Source: Pseudomonas asplenii (GTDB lineage: Bacteria > Pseudomonadota > Gammaproteobacteria > Pseudomonadales > Pseudomonadaceae). Taken from it: a stretch of DNA of 64,000 bases. The notes beneath the pieces are model-generated. The model saw only the letters and a program-made list of their open reading frames with translations, searched no databases and was not told where the DNA came from. The stretch is from positions 327,590 to 391,589 of the forward strand of contig NZ_JSYZ01000001.1 of assembly GCF_001293465.1 (NCBI RefSeq), read 5' to 3'. Both the position numbers and the translations under genes were made by a program. Positions 8,901 to 17,989 of this stretch are shown here, piece after piece. Position 1 is the stretch's first letter, and the number at the start of each line of letters is the position of its first letter.

Positions 8901-9797
8901 ATGGAATTCAAGCAACTGCGCAGTTTTGTCGAAGTGGTTCACCAGGGCGGCTTCACCCAGGCCGCCAAGACCCTGCACATCAGCCAGTCGGCGGTGAGCA
9001 AGCAGGTCGCCCAGTTGGAACACAGCCTCGGGGTCATGCTGCTGGACCGCCAGGGCCCACAGGTGCTGCCGACCGCTGCCGGCCGGGTGGTATTGCAACG
9101 GGCCGAGGAAATGTTGCGCCTGCGCAACGGGCTGCTGCACGAACTCGATGACCTGAGCCAACTGGCCCGGGGCGAGTTGCGCCTGGGGCTGCCGCAACTG
9201 GGCGGCGATACCTTGTTCGCCGGATTGTTCGCCGAGTATCGGCGACGCTATCCGAATATCGCCATCCAACTGCTCGAGGGCGGCAGCCTGAACATCGAAC
9301 CGGCGGTGCTGAGTGGCGAGCTGGAGCTGGGTGCCGGTCTCACGCCAAGCAACCCGGCGTTCGACTGCCAGGCGTTCTGCGACGAGCCCCTGGATGTGCT
9401 GCTGGCAATCGACCATCCACTGGCCGAGGAAGGCTCGATTCGCCTGGAGCAACTGGCCGACACGCCCTTTCTGCTGTATCAGCGCAGTTTCGTGCTCAAC
9501 CACCGGCTGATCCAGGCCTGCGAGCGGCTGGGGTTCACCCCCAGGGAAAGCGGGCGCAGCGGCCAGGCGGACTTCCTCGCGGCACTGGTGGCCGCCGGGC
9601 AAGGCGTGGCGCTGATGCCCAGCGTGGTCGCACGCTCGCTGGTGCGGCCCGGCGTGGTCCGCCTGAGCCTCAGTTCGCCCACCGACCTGCGCTGGGATAT
9701 CGCCTTCATCTGGCGCCGTGGCGCCTATCTGTCACAAGCCGCGCAGGCCTGGCTGGCGCTGCTGCGCGAGCGGCCGGTCAACCTTTCAGTGCGCTGA
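8901..9797 (+). CDS. LysR family transcriptional regulator
   Basis: This 298-residue protein has the N-terminal winged helix-turn-helix of LysR regulators (MEFKQLRSFVEVVHQGGFTQ, then AAKTLHISQSAVSKQVAQLE) and a periplasmic-binding-like effector domain from about residue 90. ATG at 8901 gives the canonical N terminus. It is divergent from the CidA/LrgA-LrgB pair and is likely to regulate it; the effector is unknown. Its 3' end overlaps the convergent flavodoxin gene by 20 bases. Confidence 0.92.
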   Translation: MEFKQLRSFVEVVHQGGFTQAAKTLHISQSAVSKQVAQLEHSLGVMLLDRQGPQVLPTAAGRVVLQRAEEMLRLRNGLLHELDDLSQLARGELRLGLPQLGGDTLFAGLFAEYRRRYPNIAIQLLEGGSLNIEPAVLSGELELGAGLTPSNPAFDCQAFCDEPLDVLLAIDHPLAEEGSIRLEQLADTPFLLYQRSFVLNHRLIQACERLGFTPRESGRSGQADFLAALVAAGQGVALMPSVVARSLVRPGVVRLSLSSPTDLRWDIAFIWRRGAYLSQAAQAWLALLRERPVNLSVR

Positions 9798-10233
9798 TGA
9801 ACTCGGCCAGCCAGGGCTCGGCGTCGGTTTCAGGGGTGACCGTTTCGCTGGAGTCCAGGCGCAGCATCGGCTGGACCTCACGCAGGCCGAGTTCGGCGAA
9901 CAGTTCGCGAAATTGTTCGCCGCCACCGCAGAAGGTGTCGCCATAACTCGAATCGCCGAGGGCGATCACCGCACCCGGCAGGCCGCGCCAGGCCGCTGGC
10001 AACTGATCGCGAATGGCGTAGTAGAGCGGCTGGATATTGTCCGGCAGCTCGCCCATGCCGGTCGTGGCGGTCACCGCCAGAAAGGCCTCGGGGGCGAACG
10101 CCTGGACGTCGGCCAGGCTCGCACGCGGGTCATGCCAGGCCTCGAGGCCGGCCTTGTCGAGGATCCGCTGGGCGTGACGGGCTACTTCTTCGGCGGTGCC
10201 GTAGACCGAGCCGGAAAGAATGGCGACTTTCAT
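9778..10233 (-). CDS. Flavodoxin-like protein, MioC type
   Basis: This 151-residue protein is a flavodoxin. The FMN phosphate-binding loop is SGSVYGTAEEVA near the N terminus, and later flavin-contact loops are TATTGMGELPDN and GDSSYGDTFCGGGEQF. Length and motifs fit the MioC group, small single-domain electron carriers linked in E. coli to biotin synthase. The start MKVAILSG at 10233 is preferred; MRLMKV three codons upstream is possible. It is divergent from the LOV gene, another FMN-binding protein, but a functional link is not established. Confidence 0.85.
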   Translation of the reverse strand: MKVAILSGSVYGTAEEVARHAQRILDKAGLEAWHDPRASLADVQAFAPEAFLAVTATTGMGELPDNIQPLYYAIRDQLPAAWRGLPGAVIALGDSSYGDTFCGGGEQFRELFAELGLREVQPMLRLDSSETVTPETDAEPWLAEFISALKG

Positions 10234-10387
10234 CAATCTCATCCTGGAGCTGTGTAAAGCCGGGGATATTACCAGATGAGAAATATTCCCACTGAAATTC
10301 CCTCCACACGTCCCGGCCGGCATTGACCCGCCGGGACATTCTCTTAAACTTGAATGGCGTGCCAATGGACTGTGGATTTCTCCGACA

Positions 10388-10852
10388 ATGATCAATTCGA
10401 AATTGCTGCAACTTGTCATCGATGCCTCCAACGAAGGTATCGTGGTTGCGGAGCAGGAAGGCGAAGACAACATCCTGATCTACGCCAACCCCGCCTTCGA
10501 ACGCCTTACCGGATACAGCAAGGAGGAAATTCTCTACCAGGACTGCCGTTTCCTGCAGTCCGGCGATCGCGACCAGCCGGCCCTGGCGCTGATTCGCGAA
10601 GCGTTGCGCACACGCCAGCCGTGCCGCCATATCATTCGCAACTATCGCAAGGATGGAACGCATTTCTGGAACGAACTGTCGATTTCGCCGGTGTTCAACG
10701 AAAGCGACCAACTGACCTATTTCGTCGGTGTGCAGAAGGATGTCACGGCCCAGGTGAAGGCCCAGCAACGGGCTGCCCAACTGGAGGCGCAACTGGCCGA
10801 GGTAAAGGCCCAACTCGAAGCCCTCCGGGCGACCAGTGGCGTCAACCAATGA
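10388..10852 (+). CDS. Short LOV blue-light photoreceptor (PpSB-LOV type)
   Basis: This 154-residue protein is one PAS/LOV domain with short flanking helices and no kinase, GGDEF or DNA-binding output domain. The photoactive cysteine is C53 in YQDCRFLQ, followed by the FMN-contacting NYRKDGTHFWNELSISPV and the closing YFVGVQKDVT strand. The last 35 residues form a charged, Ala/Leu/Gln-rich coiled coil that should mediate dimerisation. Size, the QDCRFLQ motif and the position of the cysteine match the short LOV proteins PpSB1 and PpSB2 of P. putida, which form a flavin-cysteine adduct in blue light. In KT2440 these genes sit next to pplR genes, as here, and are required for light-induced transcription. 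The mechanism of signalling to the regulator is inferred. Confidence 0.93.
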   Translation: MINSKLLQLVIDASNEGIVVAEQEGEDNILIYANPAFERLTGYSKEEILYQDCRFLQSGDRDQPALALIREALRTRQPCRHIIRNYRKDGTHFWNELSISPVFNESDQLTYFVGVQKDVTAQVKAQQRAAQLEAQLAEVKAQLEALRATSGVNQ

Positions 10853-10919
10853 TGCAATCCGTTGTCTTATGCAGCGTCAGCCGCCTCAACCAGACCGCCT
10901 TGTTTTCTCGAGCCCGATC

Positions 10920-11525
10920 ATGCCCCGCACTGCCCTTCTGACTCAGGACGAGTTGGATTTCATCCGGAACATGCAGCACAACCCGCAGCTCAACAAGCGC
11001 GACAATTCGTCGAGCCTGCTGGTCAACGGCGTGTCGCAGATCCGCGACCTGCTGACGAGGCTGGCGGCCCATGAGCAGGTCACCCTCCAGGCCAATTTCG
11101 AAAACCAGAAGATGAGTTTTCCGCTGCACCTGGTCGAGGACGAGTTCCATGCCCAGCACCTGCGCCTGGGCGTGCCGAGCATCTTCGAGGACGGTCCGCG
11201 GGTCCGGCCGTGGCGCCTGGCCCTGGCAACCCCGGTGTACCTGGAGAACGTCCGCGGCGAGCCTGGAGCACTGGCGGTCCGCGAGATTTCGTTCAAGGGG
11301 GTATTGCTGGAATTGCGCAATGGTCTCAAGCCGCCCCGGCAGTTCAACCAGTGGTTCAGCCCGTCAGGCTATGAACGTATCGCCCTGCAGGGACGTTTCG
11401 AGCGCGAAACCGAACAGGGCCTGTACGCCTACCGACTCAACCAGAGCAACCCGGACGAAATCCAGCGATTGCGCCAGTACATCCTGCAACAGCACCGCCT
11501 GGCGCACCCGGAATTTCACGCCTGA
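10920..11525 (+). CDS. PilZ-like domain protein, function unknown
   Basis: This 201-residue protein starts at ATG 10920 (MPRTALLTQDELDFIRNM). An N-terminal helical part is followed by a beta-rich domain with a PilZ-like signature: RVRPWRLALATPVYLE at about 100-115, then REISFKGVLLEL. The two features typical of c-di-GMP binding, RxxxR and DxSxxG, are only partly conserved (the second reads EISFKG), so ligand binding is uncertain. It follows the LOV gene by 67 bases and converges on the LitR-like gene with a 19-base gap. It may be co-transcribed with the LOV gene. Confidence 0.6.
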   Translation: MPRTALLTQDELDFIRNMQHNPQLNKRDNSSSLLVNGVSQIRDLLTRLAAHEQVTLQANFENQKMSFPLHLVEDEFHAQHLRLGVPSIFEDGPRVRPWRLALATPVYLENVRGEPGALAVREISFKGVLLELRNGLKPPRQFNQWFSPSGYERIALQGRFERETEQGLYAYRLNQSNPDEIQRLRQYILQQHRLAHPEFHA

Positions 11526-11544
11526 AGGCCTGCACGGCCGATCA

Positions 11545-12504
11545 TCAGGTATCGAGCTTGCCGGCCAGCAACTGCTGAAGGCGCTGGCGCATCGACTGGC
11601 CGTCGTGCCCCAGGCAACCGATGCTGGTGCCTTCCAGCGTATCCTGCAGCAGATCCGAGGCATCGCCGGCCAGCATCACCGGGCACTCCACCGCCAGCGC
11701 CAGGCGGTTCAACCGCCGGGGCATGTCCGAGGCCGGTGAGCGGTTGGAGTACAACACCAGCGCCCGAGGCCGGGCCTTTTCACAGATCAGCGGCAACTCG
11801 TCGAACGGCTGCCCGATGGCCAGTACGCTGATCGGCCATTCGCCATTGCCCAGCAGCAGGCCAGCGACCAGCAGTTCCAGTTCGCGGCAATCGCCCGGCA
11901 AGGCGGCGAGAACGATCCGTTCGCCGGCGCCTCCCCTGACCGATTGCAACCGCTGCAACACCCGGCCACGCAGGAAGCTGTCGAGAAACAGCCATTCGCT
12001 GGTCTGGCCGTAGGCGTCACACTGGGCACGCAACTCCTGCCAGAGCGGCATCAGGATATTCTGGAAGACCACCGTCAGCGGATAGCTGGAAAAAATCTGC
12101 CCGTACAGGCGCTCCAACGCCAGTTCGTCAAATCGGCTGATGGCGCCGCCCAGTTGCAGTTGGCAGTTTTGCCAGTCCTCGAGCGGCAACGGCAACAACC
12201 GTTCAGTCTCGGGCACCCGCACCGCCGCCTGCTTCGCCAGCAGCTTGCCCACCTTGCTGACAGCCACCCCACGCTCGATCCAGCCGAGAATGCTGCGCAC
12301 CGTCTCGATATCGCTCATGGCATAGAGACGATGCCCACTTTCGGTGCGTGTCGGCTGGATCAGGCCATAGCGCCGCTCCCAGGCACGCAGGGTCACCGGG
12401 TTCACACCGGTCAGGCGCGAAACCTCGCGGATGGGAAACAGCTCTTCCTGCTTCAGAGCCGGCAACGGCAGCTCGATCGCGTCACGTTCGCTGATGACAG
12501 ACAT
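11545..12504 (-). CDS. Class II LitR/CarH-like MerR regulator lacking B12 ligands (PplR type)
   Basis: This 319-residue protein combines an N-terminal MerR DNA-binding domain (FPIREVSRLTGVNPVTLRAW, ERRYGL, GHRLY) with a C-terminal region shaped like the four-helix plus cobalamin-binding module of CarH/LitR. The residues that bind adenosylcobalamin are replaced: the lower-ligand motif DxHxxG reads D-C-R-E-L-E (about 205-210), and the light-sensing W-x9-EH motif reads W then EW (about 155-171). This matches the class II LitR/PplR proteins of P. putida, which act independently of B12 and need a LOV protein. A GTG at 12513 would add three residues; no strong ribosome-binding site decides between the two. 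Confidence 0.9.
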   Translation of the reverse strand: MSVISERDAIELPLPALKQEELFPIREVSRLTGVNPVTLRAWERRYGLIQPTRTESGHRLYAMSDIETVRSILGWIERGVAVSKVGKLLAKQAAVRVPETERLLPLPLEDWQNCQLQLGGAISRFDELALERLYGQIFSSYPLTVVFQNILMPLWQELRAQCDAYGQTSEWLFLDSFLRGRVLQRLQSVRGGAGERIVLAALPGDCRELELLVAGLLLGNGEWPISVLAIGQPFDELPLICEKARPRALVLYSNRSPASDMPRRLNRLALAVECPVMLAGDASDLLQDTLEGTSIGCLGHDGQSMRQRLQQLLAGKLDT

Positions 12505-12505
12505 G

Positions 12506-12526
12506 TTTTTCACATCAATGTGTAAA
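12506..12526. promoter_or_regulatory. Imperfect inverted repeat over the litR-like start
   Basis: TTTTCACAT and ATGTGTAAAA form an almost perfect inverted repeat separated by CA, straddling the alternative GTG start of the litR-like gene. MerR-family regulators often bind such dyads and regulate themselves. It does not match the PplR1 consensus I recall from P. putida, T(G/A)TACA-N12-TGTA(C/T)A. Confidence 0.35.
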
Positions 12527-12715
12527 ATTTTCCAGATATTCTAGCCTATACCGCACCCGTTTCTTCAAACATGAAACACTACGTTTAATACAACTTGTGC
12601 TTTTCCCGCAACAGGGAATGATTCTTGCACTACCTCCAGATGCAGCCCAACACCCCGGCGCTGCATTTCGCAGTGGTCCTACCCGGACAGCCTGCCCGTC
12701 TTGTGGAGATACATG

Positions 12716-13285
12716 ATGTCTACCTCACCCGTCACCATGATGGTGGCCCGTCGCGTCGCCGACGGCCGTTATCACGACATGCTCGCCTGGCTCCAGGAAG
12801 GCGAACAATTGGCTACCGACTTTCCCGGCTACCTGGGTTCCGGTGTACTCGCGCCACCTCCCGGCGACAACGAATTCCAGATGATTTTCCGCTTCAGCGA
12901 CGCCGACACCCTGCACGCCTGGGAGCACTCCGCCTCGCGCAAGGCCTGGCTGGAACGCGGCGGCGACCTGTTCGCACGGCCTTCCGAACATCGTGTCAGC
13001 GGCCTGGAAGGCTGGTTCGGCAACACCAACCAGCGCCCGCCACGCTGGAAGCAGAGCGTGGCGATCTGGCTGGCGTTCTTTCCGGTGTCGCTGCTGTTCA
13101 ACTTCGTGCTGGGGCCCCTGCTGGCCGAGCTGGAACTGGTGCCGCGGATTCTCGTCAGCACCCTGATGCTGACACCGATGATGGTGTACTGCTTCATTCC
13201 CCTGTCGACCCGACTGCTCGCCGGCTGGCTGCACGGCACCCCGCCGCGGACGCTGCCGGGCACGGCGCCCACCCGCAGCCGCTGA
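12716..13285 (+). CDS. ABM-domain protein with two C-terminal membrane helices
   Basis: This 189-residue protein has an antibiotic-biosynthesis-monooxygenase-like (ABM, dimeric alpha-beta barrel) domain over residues 1-105 (VTMMVARRVADGRYHDMLAW, then FRFSDADTLHAWEHSASRKAWL). Two hydrophobic helices follow, about 114-136 and 143-165. The domain should therefore be tethered to the inner membrane. ATG 12716 has GGAG seven bases upstream; the adjacent ATG at 12713 is less well spaced. It is divergent from the litR-like gene and precedes folM by 92 bases. Its role is unknown; membership in the light response is an inference from position. Confidence 0.75.
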   Translation: MSTSPVTMMVARRVADGRYHDMLAWLQEGEQLATDFPGYLGSGVLAPPPGDNEFQMIFRFSDADTLHAWEHSASRKAWLERGGDLFARPSEHRVSGLEGWFGNTNQRPPRWKQSVAIWLAFFPVSLLFNFVLGPLLAELELVPRILVSTLMLTPMMVYCFIPLSTRLLAGWLHGTPPRTLPGTAPTRSR

Positions 13286-13309
13286 GGCTGGCGCGGGCTC
13301 GCGGCATGG

Positions 13310-13336
13310 TTGTGGAAGGCGTGTGGCTGGTATAGT
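13310..13336 (+). promoter_or_regulatory. Possible promoter of folM-folE-folX
   Basis: A TTGTGG hexamer at 13310 and TATAGT at 13331 are spaced by 15 bases, slightly short for sigma-70, and lie 42 bases ahead of the folM start. No PplR1-type TGTACA dyad is visible around it. Confidence 0.35.
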
Positions 13337-13377
13337 TTGACTCCAGTCACCCCTTCACAGCCTGCCGCGAGCCTTCG

Positions 13378-14088
13378 ATGCCATCGTCCTCCGCCCCGAT
13401 CCTGATCACTGGCGCCAGCCAGCGCGTCGGCCTGCATTGCGCAGAGCGGCTGTTGGCCGACGGCTGCCCGGTGATCGTCAGCTACCGCAGCGAGCGCCCG
13501 GGCCTGCAGAGCCTGCGGGAACAGGGCGCGATCACGCTGTTCGCCGACTTCGCCAGCGAAGCCGGCATCCTGGCCTTCATCGACAGCCTCAAGCAGCACG
13601 CCGACAGCCTGCGGGCGATCGTCCACAATGCTTCGGCGTGGCTGGCCGAGACCCCGGGAGACGAAAGCGAAGCCTTCACCCGGATGTTCGGCATCCACAT
13701 GCTCGCGCCGTACCTGATCAACCTGCATTGCGCCGAGCTGCTGCGCCGTTCGCCACAGGCCGACATCATTCATATCAGCGATGACGTGACCCGCAAGGGC
13801 AGCAGCAAGCACATCGCCTACTGCGCCAGCAAGGCCGGGCTCGACAGCCTGACGCTGTCCTTCGCGGCCAAATACGCCCCGCGGATCAAGGTCAACGGCA
13901 TCGCACCGGCCCTGCTGATGTTCAACCCCGACGACGACGCGGCGTACCGCGCCAAGACCCTGGCCAAGTCGGCCATGGGCATCGAGCCCGGTGCCGAGGT
14001 GATCTACCAGAGCCTGCGCTATCTGCTGGACAATCCCTATGTCACCGGCACAACCTTGACCGTCAATGGCGGCCGGCACCTCAAGTAG
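13378..14088 (+). CDS. folM: FolM, dihydromonapterin reductase (SDR)
   Basis: This 236-residue short-chain reductase has the cofactor loop TGASQRVG (11-18), whose Arg fits NADPH, and catalytic Tyr148/Lys152 in IAYCASKAG. FolM reduces dihydromonapterin to tetrahydromonapterin and has weak dihydrofolate reductase activity. Its assignment rests on these motifs and on the folE and folX genes directly downstream, which complete the same pathway. Tetrahydromonapterin is the cofactor of phenylalanine hydroxylase in Pseudomonas. Confidence 0.9.
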   Translation: MPSSSAPILITGASQRVGLHCAERLLADGCPVIVSYRSERPGLQSLREQGAITLFADFASEAGILAFIDSLKQHADSLRAIVHNASAWLAETPGDESEAFTRMFGIHMLAPYLINLHCAELLRRSPQADIIHISDDVTRKGSSKHIAYCASKAGLDSLTLSFAAKYAPRIKVNGIAPALLMFNPDDDAAYRAKTLAKSAMGIEPGAEVIYQSLRYLLDNPYVTGTTLTVNGGRHLK

Positions 14089-14111
14089 GCCGCCCGCGAG
14101 GAAACCACGCA

Positions 14112-14672
14112 ATGAGCGCATCACTGCCCGAGCATTACCGCGAGATCCTCCTCGGCCTGGGTGAAGACCCGGATCGCGAGGGTCTGCTGGATACCCCGAA
14201 ACGGGCGGCCAAGGCCATGCAGTACCTGTGTCACGGCTATGCCGAAACCCTCGACGAGGTGGTCAACGGGGCGCTGTTCGCCTCGGACAACGACGAGATG
14301 GTGATCGTCAAGGACATCGAGCTGTACTCGTTGTGCGAACATCACCTGCTGCCGTTCATCGGCAAGGCCCACGTCGCCTACATACCGACCGGCAAGGTGC
14401 TGGGGTTGTCGAAGATCGCCCGGATCGTCGACATGTTCGCCCGGCGCCTGCAGATCCAGGAGAACCTGACCCGGGAAATCGCCGAGGCGATCCGGCAGGT
14501 AACCAGCGCTGCCGGGGTCGCGGTGGTGATCGAGGCGCAGCACATGTGCATGATGATGCGCGGCGTGGAAAAACAGAATTCGACCATGAACACCTCGGTG
14601 ATGCTCGGCGCCTTCCGCGACTCGAACACCACCCGCATGGAGTTCCTGCAACTGATCGGACGGAGCAAGTAA
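14112..14672 (+). CDS. folE: GTP cyclohydrolase I, type I
   Basis: This 186-residue enzyme converts GTP to 7,8-dihydroneopterin triphosphate, the first pterin step. Zinc ligands are visible as Cys75 and His78 in LCEHHLLPF and Cys146 in [10 protein letters not shown], with the family motif [10 protein letters not shown]. Length is normal for bacterial FolE. Its stop is immediately followed by the folX ATG, so the two are co-translated. In P. putida a folE copy is light-induced through PplR and LOV proteins, which makes its position 1.6 kb from such a pair notable. Confidence 0.95.
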   Translation: MSASLPEHYREILLGLGEDPDREGLLDTPKRAAKAMQYLCHGYAETLDEVVNGALFASDNDEMVIVKDIELYSLCEHHLLPFIGKAHVAYIPTGKVLGLSKIARIVDMFARRLQIQENLTREIAEAIRQVTSAAGVAVVIEAQHMCMMMRGVEKQNSTMNTSVMLGAFRDSNTTRMEFLQLIGRSK

Positions 14673-15044
14673 ATGCCACAACTTCAACCGGGAATGGCCC
14701 GGATCCGGGTCAAGGACCTGCGCCTGCGCACCTTCATCGGGATCAATGAGGAAGAGATCCTCAACAAGCAGGATGTGCTGATCAACCTGACCATCCTGTA
14801 CGCCGCCCAGGAGGCGGTGCGTGACAACGATATCGATCATGCGCTGAATTACCGCACCATCACCAAGTCGATCATCCAGCACGTGGAGGGCAACCGCTTT
14901 GCCCTGCTCGAACGCATGACCCAGGAACTGCTGGACCTGGTGATGAGCAACCAGGCGGTGCTCTACGCCGAGGTCGAAGTCGACAAGCCGCACGCCCTGC
15001 GGTTCGCCGAGTCGGTATCGATCACCCTGGCGGCAAACCGCTGA
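14673..15044 (+). CDS. folX: Dihydroneopterin triphosphate 2'-epimerase
   Basis: This 123-residue protein is of the FolB/FolX fold ([19 protein letters not shown], later [20 protein letters not shown]). The start of the sequence and the placement with folE and folM favour FolX, which epimerises dihydroneopterin triphosphate to dihydromonapterin triphosphate, over FolB aldolase. It has no intergenic space from folE. Confidence 0.9.
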   Translation: MPQLQPGMARIRVKDLRLRTFIGINEEEILNKQDVLINLTILYAAQEAVRDNDIDHALNYRTITKSIIQHVEGNRFALLERMTQELLDLVMSNQAVLYAEVEVDKPHALRFAESVSITLAANR

Positions 15045-15055
15045 AAACCTGAGCT

Positions 15056-15078
15056 GCCTGGCGCTAGCGGCGCCAGGC
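15056..15078 (+). terminator. Hairpin after folX
   Basis: A nine-base perfect stem GCCTGGCGC / GCGCCAGGC with a five-base loop begins 12 bases after the folX stop. There is no good T-run, so termination may be partial. Confidence 0.5.
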
Positions 15079-15121
15079 TCATATCATCGCGCCCTACGTT
15101 CCCCCAAGCACAGAGCCCATC

Positions 15122-15418
15122 ATGACCGAGCAAGAACGCCTCGAACTCGAAGCCGCCGCCTTTCGCCGGCTGGTCGCCCACCTGGACAACCGCAAGGACG
15201 TGCAGAACATCGACCTGATGAACCTCGCCGGGTTCTGCCGCAACTGCCTGTCCAAGTGGTACAAGGCCGAAGCCGACGAGCGCCGGATCGAGCTGAGCCT
15301 CGACGAGGCCCGTGAAGTGGTCTACGGCATGCCTTACGCCGAGTGGAAAGCCCAATACCAGAAAGAAGCCAGTGCCGAACAACAGGCGGCATTCGCCAAA
15401 GGAAAACCCCATGACTGA
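15122..15418 (+). CDS. DUF1244 family protein
   Basis: This 98-residue protein matches DUF1244: RKDVQNIDLMNLAGFCRNCL, SKWYKAEA and EVVYGMPYAEWKAQYQ are conserved in family members across proteobacteria. It is acidic, soluble, and has a conserved Cys pair (FCRNC). Function is unknown. It overlaps the next gene by eight bases (ATGACTGA), so the two are translationally coupled. Confidence 0.88.
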   Translation: MTEQERLELEAAAFRRLVAHLDNRKDVQNIDLMNLAGFCRNCLSKWYKAEADERRIELSLDEAREVVYGMPYAEWKAQYQKEASAEQQAAFAKGKPHD

Positions 15419-15749
15419 TCTGAACACCCTGCGCGCCAGCCTAGAGAGCGGCGAGCACGTCTTTGCCGACACCCTGGCCTTCATCGCCGCCGGCTACGAC
15501 TACCAGCCACAGGCCTTCAACAATGGTGGCGTGGAAAATGCCGCCGGGCAGAACGAAGGCTCGTGCAAGACCCTCGGCCTGGCCCTGCTCGAAGGCCTGA
15601 GCGACCAGCAGGCGCTGCTGGCGTTTGGCGAGCATTACCGTTCGGTCCTGGCGACCCCTGAAGGCAGCGATCACGGCAACATCCGTGCGCTGATCAAGCA
15701 CGGCCTGGCCGGCGTGAAGTTCACCGCGCAGCCGCTGACCCGGCGCTGA
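15411..15749 (+). CDS. HopJ family protein
   Basis: This 112-residue protein matches the HopJ family (GYDYQPQAFNNGGVENAAGQNEG... and LAFGEHYRSVLATPEGSDHGNI). The family name comes from a presumed type III effector in P. syringae, but small chromosomal members like this one are widespread in non-pathogens and are probably housekeeping. No type III secretion genes are in the window. The start at 15411 overlaps the DUF1244 stop. Confidence 0.85.
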   Translation: MTDLNTLRASLESGEHVFADTLAFIAAGYDYQPQAFNNGGVENAAGQNEGSCKTLGLALLEGLSDQQALLAFGEHYRSVLATPEGSDHGNIRALIKHGLAGVKFTAQPLTRR

Positions 15750-15750
15750 G

Positions 15751-15840
15751 GCTTTCGCGGATAAATCCCACAATGGTCCCGTCAGGCACCTATGTGGTGT
15801 GCGACAGATGGCCCCTGTGGGAGCCGGATTTATCCGCGAA
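15751..15840. repeat. REP pair after the HopJ gene
   Basis: A partial REP arm at 15751-15769 (TTTCGCGGATAAATCCC) and a full arm at 15815-15840 ending in GGATTTATCCGCGAA face each other. This is the same family as the element at 15-90. Confidence 0.8.
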
Positions 15841-15876
15841 CAAGTGCCACAGAACAGCATCGCCTGGCACAGATAC

Positions 15877-15906
15877 AAAAAAACCGGCCAAGGGCCGGTT
15901 TTTTCA
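15877..15906. terminator. Bidirectional terminator between hopJ-like gene and trxB
   Basis: The stem AACCGGCC / GGCCGGTT has an AAG centre and is flanked by an A-run on the left and a T-run on the right. It can end transcription from both converging genes. Confidence 0.9.
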
Positions 15907-15918
15907 TTTCAGGTTCAC

Positions 15919-17183
<1,265 letters not shown>

Positions 17184-17939
17184 ATGCCCGCACCCGTGAT
17201 GTCCGGCCCACACTACCTGCGCGAGGGCCTCAAACTGGTCCTGAGCCCGGGGCTGCGCCTGTTTGTCCTGCTGCCGCTGCTGGTCAACCTGGTGCTGTTC
17301 GTCGGGCTGATCTATTTCGCCGGCCATGAGTTCAGCCTCTGGGTCGATCACCTGATGCCGACCCTGCCCGGCTGGCTGAGCTTTCTCAACTACATCCTCT
17401 GGCCGCTGTTCGTAGTGCTGGTGATCCTGATGGTGTTCTTCACCTTCACGATGCTGGCCAACATCATCGCCTCGCCGTTCAACGGTTTTCTTGCGGAAAA
17501 GGTCGAGGTGGTGGTGCGCGGCAATGACAACTTCCCAGCCTTCAGCTGGGGCGAACTGCTGGCGATGGTGCCACGGACCCTGGCCCGGGAAATGCGCAAG
17601 CTGGGCTATTTCCTGCCACGGGCCATCGGGCTGTTCATCCTGTCGTTCATCCCGGTGGTGAATATCGTCGCCGCCCCGCTGTGGTTGCTGTTCGGGGTCT
17701 GGATGATGGCGATCCAGTACATCGATTATCCGGCGGACAACCACAAGATGAGCTGGCAGGACATGCTCGCCTGGCTGCGCAGCAAGCGCTGGCAGAGCAT
17801 GAGCTTCGGTGGCAGCGTCTACCTGGCGCTGCTGATTCCGGTGGTCAACCTGCTGATGATGCCGGCGGCGATTGCCGGGGCAACGCTGTTCTGGGTACGG
17901 GAACGCGGGGATGAGGCACTGGCGCCGGTTGCACGCTGA
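17184..17939 (+). CDS. cysZ: CysZ-type sulfate transporter
   Basis: This 251-residue inner-membrane protein matches the CysZ/EI24 family: an N-terminal [20 protein letters not shown] segment, several hydrophobic helices, and the conserved [13 protein letters not shown] loop. CysZ imports sulfate for assimilation. The sulfate-activating genes cysD and cysNC lie about 10 kb away in this window. A second in-frame ATG at 17199 is possible. Confidence 0.9.
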   Translation: MPAPVMSGPHYLREGLKLVLSPGLRLFVLLPLLVNLVLFVGLIYFAGHEFSLWVDHLMPTLPGWLSFLNYILWPLFVVLVILMVFFTFTMLANIIASPFNGFLAEKVEVVVRGNDNFPAFSWGELLAMVPRTLAREMRKLGYFLPRAIGLFILSFIPVVNIVAAPLWLLFGVWMMAIQYIDYPADNHKMSWQDMLAWLRSKRWQSMSFGGSVYLALLIPVVNLLMMPAAIAGATLFWVRERGDEALAPVAR

Positions 17940-17957
17940 CGCCAGGCCAGTCACATG

Positions 17958-17989
17958 GCACCGGGCCAGTCATCGGCCCGGTGCTCATT
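17958..17989 (+). terminator. Terminator after cysZ
   Basis: A ten-base perfect stem GCACCGGGCC / GGCCCGGTGC with a seven-base loop is followed by TCATTT. It sits between the convergent cysZ and the membrane-protein gene. Confidence 0.6.

Noticed and set aside
15411..15749. HopJ-family gene as evidence of a virulence effector
   Set aside because: The family is common in non-pathogens, the gene is coupled to DUF1244, and no type III secretion genes are present.
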